A stretch of 64,000 nucleotides of DNA from Halostella salina (lineage in GTDB: Archaea; Halobacteriota; Halobacteria; Halobacteriales; Natronoarchaeaceae). The notes under the pieces were generated by a model. The model saw only the letters and a list, made by a program, of their open reading frames with translations. It was not told where the DNA came from and did no database searches. Positions 52,213 through 61,022 of this stretch are shown here, piece by piece (position 1 is the first letter of the stretch; each line of letters opens with the position of its first letter). The position numbers and the translations under genes were made by a program. The stretch covers positions 248,001 through 312,000 of the forward strand of contig NZ_RCIH01000005.1 of the NCBI RefSeq assembly GCF_003675855.1, written 5' to 3'.

Positions 52213-53345
52213 ACCCCTCGGAGCGCGTCCAGCGCGTCCCGCCGTCGGGGATCCGCAAGTTCTTCGAGCTCGCCGAGGAGCAGGATGACGTGATCTCGCT
52301 GGGCGTCGGCGAGCCGGACTTCTCCGCGCCGTGGGCCGCACGTGACGCCGCGATCGACTCGCTGGAGCGCGGCCGGACCTCCTACACGGCGAACCGCGGG
52401 ATGGCCGACCTCCGAGGAGCCATCGCCGAGCACGTCGCCGAGCGCTACGACCTGCAGTACGACCCCGACGACGAGATCCTCGTCACGACTGGCGTCAGCG
52501 AGGGCGTCGACGTGGCGATGCGGGCGCTGGTCGACCCCGGCGACGCCGTCGCCGTCCCCGAGCCGTCGTACATCTCCTACGCCCCGGGCGTGATCTTCGC
52601 CGACGGCGACCCCCTGCCGGTGCCGACCCGCGAGGCCGACGAGTTCAAGCTCACCTACGAGCAACTCGCGGAGAGCGGTGCGGCCGACGCCGAGGCGCTG
52701 ATCTTCTGTTACCCGAACAACCCGACCGGCGCGGTGATGACCGAGTCCGAACTGGAGCCGGTCGCCGAGTTCGTCCGGGAGCACGACCTGACGGTGCTCG
52801 CAGATGAGATCTACGCCGACCTCACCTACGGCCACGACCACACCTCGATCGCCACGCTGCCGGGGATGCGCGAGCGCACCGTCGTGTTCAACGGCTTCTC
52901 GAAGGCGTACGCGATGACCGGCCTCCGACTGGGCTACGCGCTCGCGCCGCCGGAGGGGATCGCGGCGATGAACCGGGTCCACCAGTACTCGATGCTGTCG
53001 GCCCCGACGACCGCCCAGCACGCCGCGCTGGAGGCGCTGCACTCCTGCGACGACGCCGTCGACGAGATGGTCGCCACGTACGACCGCCGCCGGAAGCTCG
53101 TCCTCTCGCGGTTCGACGAGATGGGGATCGACTGCTTCGAGGCGAAGGGCGCGTTCTACGTGTTCCCGAAGGCCCCCGGCGGCGACGCCGAGGCGTTCGC
53201 CGAGGACCTGCTGGAAGCGCAGGGCGTCGCGGTCGTCCCGGGCGACGCCTTCGGCGAGGGCGGCGAGGGGCACCTGCGCGTCTCCTACGCGACGGGGACG
53301 AAGGACCTCAAGGAAGCGATGGACCGGATCGAGGCGTTCCTGTAG
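52209..53345 (+). CDS. Pyridoxal-phosphate aminotransferase (class I/II, AspC-like)
   Basis: 378 residues. PLP-binding Lys lies in FNGFSKAYAMTGLRLGY near residue 236, with other family marks GVGEPDFSAPWAARDA, TSYTANRGMADLRGAI, CYPNNPTGAVM and ADEIYADLTYGHDH. It transfers an amino group from an amino acid to a 2-oxoacid; aspartate or alanine is likely but unproven. Its ATG overlaps the regulator by 4 bp, so the two are co-translated. Confidence 0.94.
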   Translation: MNPSERVQRVPPSGIRKFFELAEEQDDVISLGVGEPDFSAPWAARDAAIDSLERGRTSYTANRGMADLRGAIAEHVAERYDLQYDPDDEILVTTGVSEGVDVAMRALVDPGDAVAVPEPSYISYAPGVIFADGDPLPVPTREADEFKLTYEQLAESGAADAEALIFCYPNNPTGAVMTESELEPVAEFVREHDLTVLADEIYADLTYGHDHTSIATLPGMRERTVVFNGFSKAYAMTGLRLGYALAPPEGIAAMNRVHQYSMLSAPTTAQHAALEALHSCDDAVDEMVATYDRRRKLVLSRFDEMGIDCFEAKGAFYVFPKAPGGDAEAFAEDLLEAQGVAVVPGDAFGEGGEGHLRVSYATGTKDLKEAMDRIEAFL

Positions 53346-53370
53346 CGGCGCAGGGACGCGTGCGCACCGA

Positions 53371-53817
53371 CTACAGCTTGCCGAACTCCCGCATCATCTC
53401 GACCAGTTCGCGGGCGGACTCGATTTTCTCCCGCCGCACCTGCTCCCCGTAGCTCGGGTCCTCGACGGACTCGAAGGCGTTTATCGCTCTGTCCAGCTCC
53501 CGGATATCCGGCACCAGCGACTCCGCGGTCGCGTAGTCGACCTCGCGGTTCCGGATCCGGCGGACGAGCTCGGCCCGTTCCCGGCGAAGGTGTGTGAGCA
53601 CGTCCTCGACACGCTCGCGGGCCTCTCCCGTTAGTTCCTCCCGGTCCGACACCTCGAAGTAGAACTCGCGGACCGGAACCGACTCGCCGTCGACCCGGAC
53701 CGTCTCGGGGATCGAGCCGCCCAGCGTCCCGCTCGTCCGGTGCACTCGGCCGAGCAGTTCGTCGCGCTGTCGCTCGGTCATGCGCCCGGTGTCGTCGGTG
53801 TCGCCAGAGGTGGTCAT
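53371..53817 (-). CDS. DUF5788 family protein
   Basis: 148 residues, helical and charged: MTERQRDELLGRVHRTSGTL, IPETVRVDGESVPVREFYFE, VEDVLTHLRRERAELVRRIR, and a C-terminal EQVRREKIESARELVEMMRE. The pattern matches the haloarchaeal DUF5788 proteins in my memory, with the conserved IPE...G..VPLREF block. No catalytic residues are evident. It converges on the aminotransferase with a 25-bp gap. Confidence 0.78.
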   Translation of the reverse strand: MTTSGDTDDTGRMTERQRDELLGRVHRTSGTLGGSIPETVRVDGESVPVREFYFEVSDREELTGEARERVEDVLTHLRRERAELVRRIRNREVDYATAESLVPDIRELDRAINAFESVEDPSYGEQVRREKIESARELVEMMREFGKL

Positions 53818-53924
53818 CGTACGTTTCGGAGTTGCGTCGACTGCCCGATAGTCGTTCGGAGCAACGAATTACTCTAACCACGCCGACACGAACGTTTACG
53901 GCGAGGGGGCCGTACCACCGGACG

Positions 53925-54788
53925 ATGGCCGGGGAGTCGGATCCGACCGAGGTGTTCGACCTGGCGAGCAACGAGACGCGGCGAGCCATCCTCCGGGCGC
54001 TGGCGGACGCGTACCGCGAGGACCCGGCGGATCCGTGGGTCGAGTACAGCGATCTCCAGTCGGCGGCCGGCGTCCGCGACAACGGGAACTTCAACTACCA
54101 CCTCGACCGCCTCGACGGCCTCGCCGTGGACGCGGCGGACGGCTATCGCCTCTCCCGGGTCGGGATGGAAGTGGTCTCGACCATCGCCTCGGGCGTCCTC
54201 GACCCGGACTGGACGTGGGGACCGGTCGACGCGCCGGGCACCTGCCTCTACTGTGACAACCCGGCGCGATTGCAGTACGCGGACGGCGTGCTGTGGCTGA
54301 CCTGCGGCGACGGCGACCACGAGGCCGGCCTCTCGGTGCCGCCGAGCCTCCTCGAATCGCACCCCGACGACGAGGTGCCGGAACTGGTCGGGTTCCTCGA
54401 AAACCGCTGGGGCGAACTGACCCGGAAGGGGATCTGCTCGGAGTGCAGCGGCCCGGTCGAGGGCCGGATCGAGTACGGTGGCGTCGGCCCGGACCACCAC
54501 TACTACCACGGCGAGTGCGACCGGTGTGGCTTCCACCACGGGATCCCGGTCGGCCTGTTCCTCGTCAGCCACGCCGCGGTGGTCGCGTTCCACTACGACC
54601 ACGGTGTCGACGTTCGAGCCACGCCGTTCTGGACGCTCGACTTCTGCACGCCCGGCTCCGAGACGGTGGTGTCCGAGGACCCATTCAGAGTGCGCGTGGA
54701 CGCGGAGCAAGACGGCGAGACGCTCTCGGTCACGCTGGACCGTAGCGGCACGGTCGTCGAAACCGAGCGCACGACCGCAGGAGAGTAA
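53925..54788 (+). CDS. ArsR-like winged-helix protein with zinc-ribbon region
   Basis: 287 residues from the ATG at 53925. Residues 8-90 form a winged helix (VFDLASNETRRAILRALADA, NFNYHLDRLDGLAVDAADGY). Two metal-binding candidates follow: CLYCDNPARLQY with CGDGDHE, and CSECSGPV with CDRCGFHHG. The rest looks beta-rich (LFLVSHAAVVAFHYDHGVDV). Haloarchaea have many such HTH/zinc-ribbon proteins; the regulated genes are unknown. ACGTTTACG at 53891-53899 lies about 28 bp ahead, fitting a leaderless promoter. Confidence 0.85.
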   Translation: MAGESDPTEVFDLASNETRRAILRALADAYREDPADPWVEYSDLQSAAGVRDNGNFNYHLDRLDGLAVDAADGYRLSRVGMEVVSTIASGVLDPDWTWGPVDAPGTCLYCDNPARLQYADGVLWLTCGDGDHEAGLSVPPSLLESHPDDEVPELVGFLENRWGELTRKGICSECSGPVEGRIEYGGVGPDHHYYHGECDRCGFHHGIPVGLFLVSHAAVVAFHYDHGVDVRATPFWTLDFCTPGSETVVSEDPFRVRVDAEQDGETLSVTLDRSGTVVETERTTAGE

Positions 54789-54803
54789 GGGGGTCGGAAC
54801 CGC

Positions 54804-56093
54804 TCAGGCCAGCGCGCTGCCGGCGCGGATGATCGTCTCCTCGCCGAACGCGGGACCGATGAACTGGAGACCGACCGGCAGGCCGTCGGTCTCGCCCGCC
54901 GGCACGGAGATGGCGGGCAGGTCCGCGAGATTGACCGGGACCGTGTTGGCGTCCGCGAGGTACATCTGTAGCGGGTCGTCGAGGCTCTCGCCGCGCTCGA
55001 ACGGCGGGGTCGGCATCGTCGGGCTGGCGAGTACGTCGGCCCCGGCGAGCGCCTCGTCGAAGTCCTGCTTGACCCAGGCGCGGGCGTCCTGCGCTTTCTT
55101 GTAGTACTTGTCGTGGTAGCCGGCCGAGAGCGCGTACGTCCCGAGCAGGATCCGGCGCGTGACCTCCTCGCCGAACCCCTCCTCGCGGGTCTTCGCGAAC
55201 GCCTCGTTCCAGTTCCCGTCGCTCTCGGCGCGGTGGCCGTAGCGGACGCCGTCGAACCGGGCGAGGTTCGAGGACGCTTCGGACATGGCGATGACGTAGT
55301 ACGCCTCGACGGCGTGCTCGACGGAGGGGAGTTCGACCTCGTGGTACGACGCGCCCCGCGCTTCGAGGTCGTCGAGCGCCGCGTAGAACGTCTCGACGAC
55401 GCCCTCGTCGGCCCCCTCGACGAGGTTCGTCGGGACGGCTATCTCCATGCCGTCCACGTCGCCGTCCGCCGCGTCGGCGTAGTCGGCCGCGTTGGCGGGG
55501 TGGTCGCCCGCCTCGTCGCCGTACTGCGTCGTCGCGTCGTTCGGGTCCGGGCCGGCGATGACGTCGAGCAGTTCGGCGGCGTCCGCGACGGTCTCGCCGA
55601 ACGGCCCGATCTGCTCCAGACTGTTCGCGTAGGCGACCAGCCCGTACCGCGAGACGAGCCCGTAGGTGGGTTTGATCCCCACCACGCCGCAGAACGCCGC
55701 CGGGTTCCGCACCGAGCCGCCGGTGTCGGAGCCGAGCGCGAGGTCGGCCTCGCCGGCCGCGACGGCCGCCGCGCTCCCGCCGGAGGAGCCGCCGGGGACG
55801 TGGCCCTCCGCCGCGGGGTTCTCGACGGGACCGAACGCCGACGTTTCGGTGGTCGACCCCATCCCGAACTCGTCCATGTTCGCCTTGCCGACGATGGTCG
55901 CGCCGGCGTCTTTCAGGCGCTCGACGACCGTCGCGTCGTACGGCGGGACGTAGTCGGCGAGCATCTCCGAGCCGCAGGTCGTGCGGACGCCTTCGGTGGA
56001 GATGTTGTCCTTGACCGCGACCGTCCGCCCGGCGAGCGGGCCGTCCTCGGCCCCCTCGATCCGTTCCTCGGTGACGAAGGCGTTCAGGCTCAT
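54804..56093 (-). CDS. gatA: Asp-tRNA(Asn)/Glu-tRNA(Gln) amidotransferase subunit A
   Basis: 429 residues, an amidase-family glutaminase that supplies ammonia to GatB. The catalytic triad is Lys28 (AVKDNIS), Ser103 (GGSSGGSAAAV, the cis-Ser loop) and nucleophile Ser127 (SDTGGSVRNPAAF). GVVGIKPTYGLVSRYGLVAY follows. It is slightly shorter than bacterial GatA. Its start overlaps the end of gatC by 4 bp (operon gatCA). Confidence 0.96.
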   Translation of the reverse strand: MSLNAFVTEERIEGAEDGPLAGRTVAVKDNISTEGVRTTCGSEMLADYVPPYDATVVERLKDAGATIVGKANMDEFGMGSTTETSAFGPVENPAAEGHVPGGSSGGSAAAVAAGEADLALGSDTGGSVRNPAAFCGVVGIKPTYGLVSRYGLVAYANSLEQIGPFGETVADAAELLDVIAGPDPNDATTQYGDEAGDHPANAADYADAADGDVDGMEIAVPTNLVEGADEGVVETFYAALDDLEARGASYHEVELPSVEHAVEAYYVIAMSEASSNLARFDGVRYGHRAESDGNWNEAFAKTREEGFGEEVTRRILLGTYALSAGYHDKYYKKAQDARAWVKQDFDEALAGADVLASPTMPTPPFERGESLDDPLQMYLADANTVPVNLADLPAISVPAGETDGLPVGLQFIGPAFGEETIIRAGSALA

Positions 56094-56368
56094 GAGACGT
56101 TCGGCCCCTCGAAGTAACCGTCGTCGGTCTCCGCCGCGTTGGCGAGGGCCTCGGACTGCGAGAGGCTCTCGCGGACTTCGTCCTCACGCATCACGTTGAC
56201 GAGGTCGGCGTCCCGGTCGACCTCGGGCACCTCGTCCAGCGTCTCGAAGTAGCCGAGGATGTCCGCGAACTGCTCGGCGAACCGGTCGACGTCCTCGTCG
56301 GCCAGGTCGACCCGCGCGAGGTCCGCGACGTGGCGCACCTCCTCGGGGTCGACGGGCGAGTCGCTCAT
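56090..56368 (-). CDS. gatC: Asp-tRNA(Asn)/Glu-tRNA(Gln) amidotransferase subunit C
   Basis: 92 residues from the ATG at 56368: VDPEEVRHVADLARVDLADE, FAEQFADILGYFETLDEVPE, and the conserved MREDEV near residue 60. It stabilises GatA and shapes the ammonia channel. The frame is open 45 codons further upstream without similarity; the chosen ATG gives the normal length. It overlaps gatA by 4 bp. The 209-bp gap on its right holds the divergent tfb promoter. Confidence 0.94.
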   Translation of the reverse strand: MSDSPVDPEEVRHVADLARVDLADEDVDRFAEQFADILGYFETLDEVPEVDRDADLVNVMREDEVRESLSQSEALANAAETDDGYFEGPNVS

Positions 56369-56500
56369 ACGGGAGGGGACTCCCTTCCCGGGAGTAAGGG
56401 TTTCGATACGGGCGAAGCGGCGGACGGGTGCGGACTGACGAAAGCGGCACACAACCGATGAAGCTCCCGATTTCAGGGATCCAGCCCTTTCCGCTGCCCT

Positions 56501-56510
56501 CAACTTTAAG
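56501..56510 (+). promoter_or_regulatory. Candidate BRE/TATA of the tfb gene
   Basis: CAACTTTAAG looks like a short BRE plus TATA element. The predicted start site near 56533 would leave a leader of about 45 nt, unusually long for this window. A weaker AAAATATCG (56527-56535) is closer to the ATG. Confidence 0.4.
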
Positions 56511-56577
56511 TCCGAATAGACCCAACAAAATATCGCACACAGGCGTTCTTCGGGTGCCCCGTCCCCGACCCCACACC

Positions 56578-57552
56578 ATGACTGATACCAGAACCAGCGA
56601 CCACGCGGAGCGACGGACGCGCGACGAGTCCGAGACGACGGCCGACGAGGCGACCGACCTCGCCTGTCCGGAGTGTGGCGGCGACCTCGAAGCCGACGCC
56701 GCCCAGGGCGAGACGGTGTGTTCGGACTGTGGCCTCGTCGTCGAGGAGGACGAGATAGACCACGGTCCGGAGTGGCGCGCGTTCGACGCCAAGGAGAAAG
56801 ACGAGAAGTCCCGCGTCGGCGCGCCCACCACGAAGATGATGCACGACGAGGGCCTCTCGACCAACATCGGCTGGCAGGACAAGGACGCCAGCGGCCGGGC
56901 GCTGTCGGCCCGCAAGCGCGAGAAGATGCAGCGCCTGCGCACCTGGAACGAGCGGTTTCGCACCCGCGACGCGAAGGAGCGCAACCTGAAGCAGGCGCTC
57001 GGCGAGATCGACCGGATGGCGTCGGCGCTCGGCCTCCCCGAGAACGTCCGCGAGACGGCGAGCGTCATCTACCGACGCGCGCTGGACGAGGACCTCCTGC
57101 CGGGCCGCTCCATCGAAGGCGTCTCCACGGCGTCGCTGTACGCCGCCGCCCGCCAGGCCGGCACGCCGCGAAGCCTCGACGAGATCGCGGCCGTCAGCCG
57201 CGTCGGCAAGACCGAGATCGCCCGGACGTACCGCTACGTCGTCCGGGAACTCGGCCTCGAAGTCCAGCCCGCCGATCCCGAGAGCTACGTCCCCCGGTTT
57301 GCCAGCGACCTCGACCTGAACGACCGCGTCGAGCGCCGCGCTCGCGAACTCCTGCGCAACGCCAAGGAGGAAGGCGTCCACAGCGGCAAGTCGCCGGTCG
57401 GCCTCGCGGCCGCCGCCGTCTACGCCGCCTCGCTGCTCACCGACGACCAGGTCACCCAGTCCTCCGTGGGCGAGGTCGCGGACGTGAGCGAGGTGACCAT
57501 CCGCAACCGCTACCACGAGATCCTCGACGCGAGCGACGCCGCGCCGGCGTAG
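56578..57552 (+). CDS. tfb: Transcription initiation factor IIB (TFB)
   Basis: 324 residues. An acidic N-terminus precedes the zinc ribbon with Cys30, Cys33, Cys48 and Cys51 (CPECGG...CSDCGLVV). The B-finger/linker is WRAFDAKEKDEKSRVGAPTT. Two cyclin folds follow: RNLKQALGEIDRMASALGLP through RYVVRELGLEVQ, and LDLNDRVERRARELLRNAKE through VSEVTIRNRYHEIL. It bridges TBP-bound promoter and RNA polymerase. Haloarchaea have several TFBs; this one may be general or paralogue-specific. It is divergent from gatC. Confidence 0.96.
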   Translation: MTDTRTSDHAERRTRDESETTADEATDLACPECGGDLEADAAQGETVCSDCGLVVEEDEIDHGPEWRAFDAKEKDEKSRVGAPTTKMMHDEGLSTNIGWQDKDASGRALSARKREKMQRLRTWNERFRTRDAKERNLKQALGEIDRMASALGLPENVRETASVIYRRALDEDLLPGRSIEGVSTASLYAAARQAGTPRSLDEIAAVSRVGKTEIARTYRYVVRELGLEVQPADPESYVPRFASDLDLNDRVERRARELLRNAKEEGVHSGKSPVGLAAAAVYAASLLTDDQVTQSSVGEVADVSEVTIRNRYHEILDASDAAPA

Positions 57553-57607
57553 CGGCGACCAGCCCGCGTAACGACGCCCTCAAGTCCACCCCGTCGCATC
57601 GGGGCGT

Positions 57608-58084
57608 ATGGAGACGACCCGACATTTCACCGCGACGACGTACGTCGTCGAGAGCGGCGCGACCGTCCTCCACGAGCACGACCGCATCGGCAAGTGGCTC
57701 CCGCCGGGCGGCCACGTCGACCGCGGCGAGGTCCCCCACGAGGCCGCCGTGCGTGAGGTCCGGGAGGAGACGGGGCTGGCCGTGTCGCTCCGGACGGAGA
57801 CCGACGACATCGGCTCGCCGACCGTCGAGTCGCTCCCCCAGCCCGAGCACATGCTGCTCGCGGACGTGAATTTCCACGGCGGCGAGGTCGGCCACCAGCA
57901 CATCGACCACGTGTTCTACGCCGAGGCGGACTCCCGGGACCTCTCGCCCGCGGACGGCGAGGAGGACGCATCGGCGTGGGAGTGGTTCACGCCGGCGGAC
58001 CTGCGGAACAACGACGAACTCGACCCCGACGTGGCCGAGATCGGCCAGCGGGCGATCGCCGCCGTCGACGGGGCGGGGAACTGA
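57608..58084 (+). CDS. Nudix hydrolase
   Basis: 158 residues. The Nudix box is complete: GGHVDRGEVPHEAAVREVRE followed by ETGLAVS (near residues 36-62), with metal-binding Glu residues in REVREE. It hydrolyses a nucleoside diphosphate derivative; the substrate is unknown. FTATTYVVESGATVLHEHDR is the usual first strand, and DASAWEWFTPADLRNNDEL the usual end. It follows tfb by 55 bp on the same strand. Confidence 0.92.
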   Translation: METTRHFTATTYVVESGATVLHEHDRIGKWLPPGGHVDRGEVPHEAAVREVREETGLAVSLRTETDDIGSPTVESLPQPEHMLLADVNFHGGEVGHQHIDHVFYAEADSRDLSPADGEEDASAWEWFTPADLRNNDELDPDVAEIGQRAIAAVDGAGN

Positions 58085-58166
58085 CTCCCGCGGCTGGCGG
58101 GCGGACGGCCGGCTCGCACGACGGCCGAAGCGATATGCCGACCCAGCGCGAACGACCAGCGAACCG

Positions 58167-58439
58167 ATGACCGAAGACGAAGGCAGTGGTGTCGACGCGT
58201 CGCAGTCCGACGACGACGGCCGCCCCCTGTCGGCCTACCTCGGCGTTGCGGGGCTTGCGAGCCTCTGCTGTGTCGGCGTCGGCACCGTCGTCGGCAGCGC
58301 GGCCGTGGCGGGCGGAGCCGGAACCGTCACGGCGGCGGCCGGCGGCGCGAGCGCCGCGGGATCGCTGATAAGTGGTCTCGTCACGCTCGCGACCGTCGCT
58401 GTCGTGGGGCTGGTCGTCCGCTGGCGGGTGCGGCGCTGA
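58167..58439 (+). CDS. Small two-helix membrane protein, function unknown
   Basis: 90 residues with an acidic N-terminus (MTEDEGSGVDASQSDDDG). Two hydrophobic segments follow (AYLGVAGLASLCCVGVGTVV with a CC pair, and SLISGLVTLATVAVVGLVVR), separated by a Gly/Ala loop and ending in an Arg-rich WRVRR tail on the inside. No family is recognised. It converges on the large membrane protein with a 5-bp gap. Confidence 0.65.
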   Translation: MTEDEGSGVDASQSDDDGRPLSAYLGVAGLASLCCVGVGTVVGSAAVAGGAGTVTAAAGGASAAGSLISGLVTLATVAVVGLVVRWRVRR

Positions 58440-58444
58440 CTGTC

Positions 58445-59866
58445 CTACAGGTAGCCGAGCAGCGTCCCGACGAGCACGAACACCCACAGGCCGGCCCCGC
58501 CGAGTAACATTCGGTTCCAGCGCGTCTTCTCGGTCCCCTCGTGTGCCGCCCCGCCGGCGATCAGACCCAGTGCGAGGATGACGACGACGCGCTGGAGCAC
58601 CACGTCGACGGGGAGCGTCGCGATGCCGAGGTAGCCGTAGTCCAGCCAGATGGCGACCGAGAGCGCGACCGACGCCGTCACGGCGGCGTCGAACTGGCGG
58701 TCCAGCCCGGACGCGAGCAGGTACGTCGCGACCGGGATGCCGAGGCCGATCACGGGGTACAGCAGCGCGGCGATGGCGTGCATCGACAGCATCGGCGCGT
58801 TGTTCTCCAGATACACCCCGCCGAAGCGTACGCCCAGCAGGAGGGCAACGATCACGGCCCCGAGGATGCCGTGCCGGAGCGTCGTCCGCGCCCGGACCGC
58901 GTCGAACTCCTCCAGCACGTCGTCGGTCAGTCGCGACCGGACGGTCGAGCCGATCCCGGACTGCCCGAGGCCGAGCATGACCGGGAGAAGGTAGGCGAGT
59001 TCGATCACCGTCGCCCAGCCGTCGGAGTCGGAGGGGCCGCCGTTGTCGAGGTAGATCCGGTAGACGCCGTCCTCGGTGACGAACGGCTGCCCCATGAACT
59101 CCTGTTCGACGTACGACTGGGCCTGCTCGGAGCTGTCGACGCGGTGGCGCAGCGTGAACCAGTCGAAATGCTCCTTGTGGGCCTGCATGACGACCCAGTC
59201 CTCGCTCTCGTTCGGACTCTCGTACATGCGGACGTGGATCCGCGAGCCGTAGTAGTCGCCGGTGTGGAACTGCGTCGTCTCGGTGACCCAGCGTCCCTCG
59301 CCGTCGCCGCCGGGGTCGAGGTACGCCCACCGCGTCGCGCCGGTGGTGCGGTCCCACGCGGTGGTCGGGCTGATCTCCTCCAGGAACGAGCGGTTCGCCG
59401 AGGCGTTGGTGTCGTTGGCCGCGGTCGCGTTGCCCGCTCGCGGCGTGGCGTTCTCCCCGGAGGCGTTGCCGACTATCGTCCCGTTCGCCGCGACAGATTC
59501 GTTGACGACGGTGCCGTTCCGGAGCGTCTCGTTGTCGCCCTCGACTATCGGGCGGCCGCCAAGGTCCTCCTCGTCCGCCTCGGTCTCGTTCCACTGCGTC
59601 GCCGTCTCCTCCTGCATGATCCGCATGACCTCCGAGGTGTTGCCGACGACGACGAGGTTTATCGGGCTCCGCTGGGTGAACCGCGGCCGGGAGTTGAGAT
59701 AGGGGTAGAAGCCGCTCTCGGTGCCGTTCGGCGAGACGAGTTCCGGGGCCGGGTCGTGTGTCGGCGCCACGTCGTCGGCCGTCAGCGGCGCGAACAGCGA
59801 GAGCCCGCCCGCGGCCACCAGCGCGATCAGCGCCAGCGCCGCCGCCACCGTGATCCACCGTCGCAT
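58445..59866 (-). CDS. Large membrane protein with an exported, heavily sequon-bearing domain
   Basis: 473 residues. A first helix (ITVAAALALIALVAAGGLSL, residues 5-24) leads to an exported region of about 270 residues, then roughly five membrane helices (ELAYLLPVMLGLG, HGILGAVIVALLLGVRF, AIAALLYPVIGLGIPVATYL, VSVALSVAIWL-like, VVVILALGLIAGGAA, GLWVFVLVGTLLGYL). Thirteen Asn-x-Ser/Thr sequons occur before residue 160, ten of them within residues 112-158 (DNETLRNGTVVNESVAANGT and on). Such density suggests a heavily N-glycosylated surface stretch, an inference. I do not recognise the family. Confidence 0.78.
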   Translation of the reverse strand: MRRWITVAAALALIALVAAGGLSLFAPLTADDVAPTHDPAPELVSPNGTESGFYPYLNSRPRFTQRSPINLVVVGNTSEVMRIMQEETATQWNETEADEEDLGGRPIVEGDNETLRNGTVVNESVAANGTIVGNASGENATPRAGNATAANDTNASANRSFLEEISPTTAWDRTTGATRWAYLDPGGDGEGRWVTETTQFHTGDYYGSRIHVRMYESPNESEDWVVMQAHKEHFDWFTLRHRVDSSEQAQSYVEQEFMGQPFVTEDGVYRIYLDNGGPSDSDGWATVIELAYLLPVMLGLGQSGIGSTVRSRLTDDVLEEFDAVRARTTLRHGILGAVIVALLLGVRFGGVYLENNAPMLSMHAIAALLYPVIGLGIPVATYLLASGLDRQFDAAVTASVALSVAIWLDYGYLGIATLPVDVVLQRVVVILALGLIAGGAAHEGTEKTRWNRMLLGGAGLWVFVLVGTLLGYL

Positions 59867-59921
59867 TCGAGCGCTCTAGCACGCGAGAGGGTATAAGCGG
59901 ATCCGCGGTCGCCGCCTCCGT

Positions 59922-61022
59922 TCACTCGACCCGCGAGGCGACGTACTTCGAGACGTGGTCGTCGGTCCGGCGCTTGAACCCGGCCTGCCGGGCGAGGCGG
60001 TCGAGTTCCCGCGAGACGAGGCTGCCGTACTGGACCGCCTTCTTCTCGCGGAACGCGACGCGGTCGGGGACGAACGCCCGGGCTGCGAGACGGAGCGCGC
60101 GCTTTCGCTCGCCGCGGTCGTCGACGAGCGCGTCGCCCGGCAGCGCGAGCGCGGCCCGCACGACGCGGTCGTCGAGCATCGGCGCGACCGGCTCGACACC
60201 GGCCGCCCGGAGCGCCAGCACGTCCCGCTCTAGCTGGTCGGGGAGCGTGCCGAGCAGTTCCCGGCGCGCGCCGCGAACCGTGTCGGCCTCGACACGCGGG
60301 TCCTCCGGCGCGCGGGCGACCTTGGCGTAGCCGCCGAACAGTTCGTCCGCGCCCTGGCCGACCGCGAGGCGGCCGTAGCCGTCGGCGGCCGCCCGCTCGG
60401 CGACGAGATAGAGCGGGAGCGCGATGCTCACGTCCATCGCGTTCGTCCGCCCGGCGGCGCGGGCGACTTCGGGGACCGCACGCTCCAGGTCGTCCGGAGT
60501 TAGTTCGACGACGCGCAGGTCCCGCCCCATCGCGTCGGCGGCGTCGCGGGCGGCCGCGACGTCGTGACTCTCCGGGAACCCCGCGACGTACAGCGGTGCG
60601 TCGAGGCGGCTGGCGACGACCGCGGAGTCGACGCCGCCGGAGAACGCGACGGCGGTGGCAGCCTCTGTCCCCCCGTCCGCGGCGGCCACCTCGTCGAGCG
60701 CCCCAGTGAGCGCCTCTCGGAGCGAGACGACGGCCTCGCGCTCGTCGGTGACGGGATCCGGGTCCGGCAGGCTCCAGACGCGCTCCGCGGCGGTCGGGTC
60801 GTCCACCTGCCCGGCGTGGCCCGCCGGGAACGGCTCCGGATCGGCCAGTTCGCCCGGCGCGAACGCCCAGTCGTCGCCGTCGAAAAACAGCGGTTGCCGG
60901 CCCAGCACGTCGCGGACGAGGCGGCCGTCGACCGCGCCCGCGAACCCGCGGGTGCCGGGAAGTGGGTCGTCCTCGTCTAGCGCGCGGCGGACCGTCTCGG
61001 CGGTCGCGCCCCGCAGCGTCAT
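59922..61022 (-). CDS. Asparagine synthase-like ATP-dependent ligase domain protein
   Basis: 366 residues from the ATG at 61022, which overlaps the PHP gene in ATGA. The ATP-pyrophosphatase motif VAFSGGVDSAVVASRL (near residue 127) and VGQGADELFGGYAKVARAPE are typical of the asparagine-synthase C-terminal domain. The N-terminal 110 residues are short and lack the Cys2 glutaminase nucleophile (MTLRGATAETV), so ammonia or another amine would be used. It may transfer an amino group to an unknown carboxylate rather than make asparagine. Probably co-translated with the PHP-domain gene. Confidence 0.83.
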   Translation of the reverse strand: MTLRGATAETVRRALDEDDPLPGTRGFAGAVDGRLVRDVLGRQPLFFDGDDWAFAPGELADPEPFPAGHAGQVDDPTAAERVWSLPDPDPVTDEREAVVSLREALTGALDEVAAADGGTEAATAVAFSGGVDSAVVASRLDAPLYVAGFPESHDVAAARDAADAMGRDLRVVELTPDDLERAVPEVARAAGRTNAMDVSIALPLYLVAERAAADGYGRLAVGQGADELFGGYAKVARAPEDPRVEADTVRGARRELLGTLPDQLERDVLALRAAGVEPVAPMLDDRVVRAALALPGDALVDDRGERKRALRLAARAFVPDRVAFREKKAVQYGSLVSRELDRLARQAGFKRRTDDHVSKYVASRVE

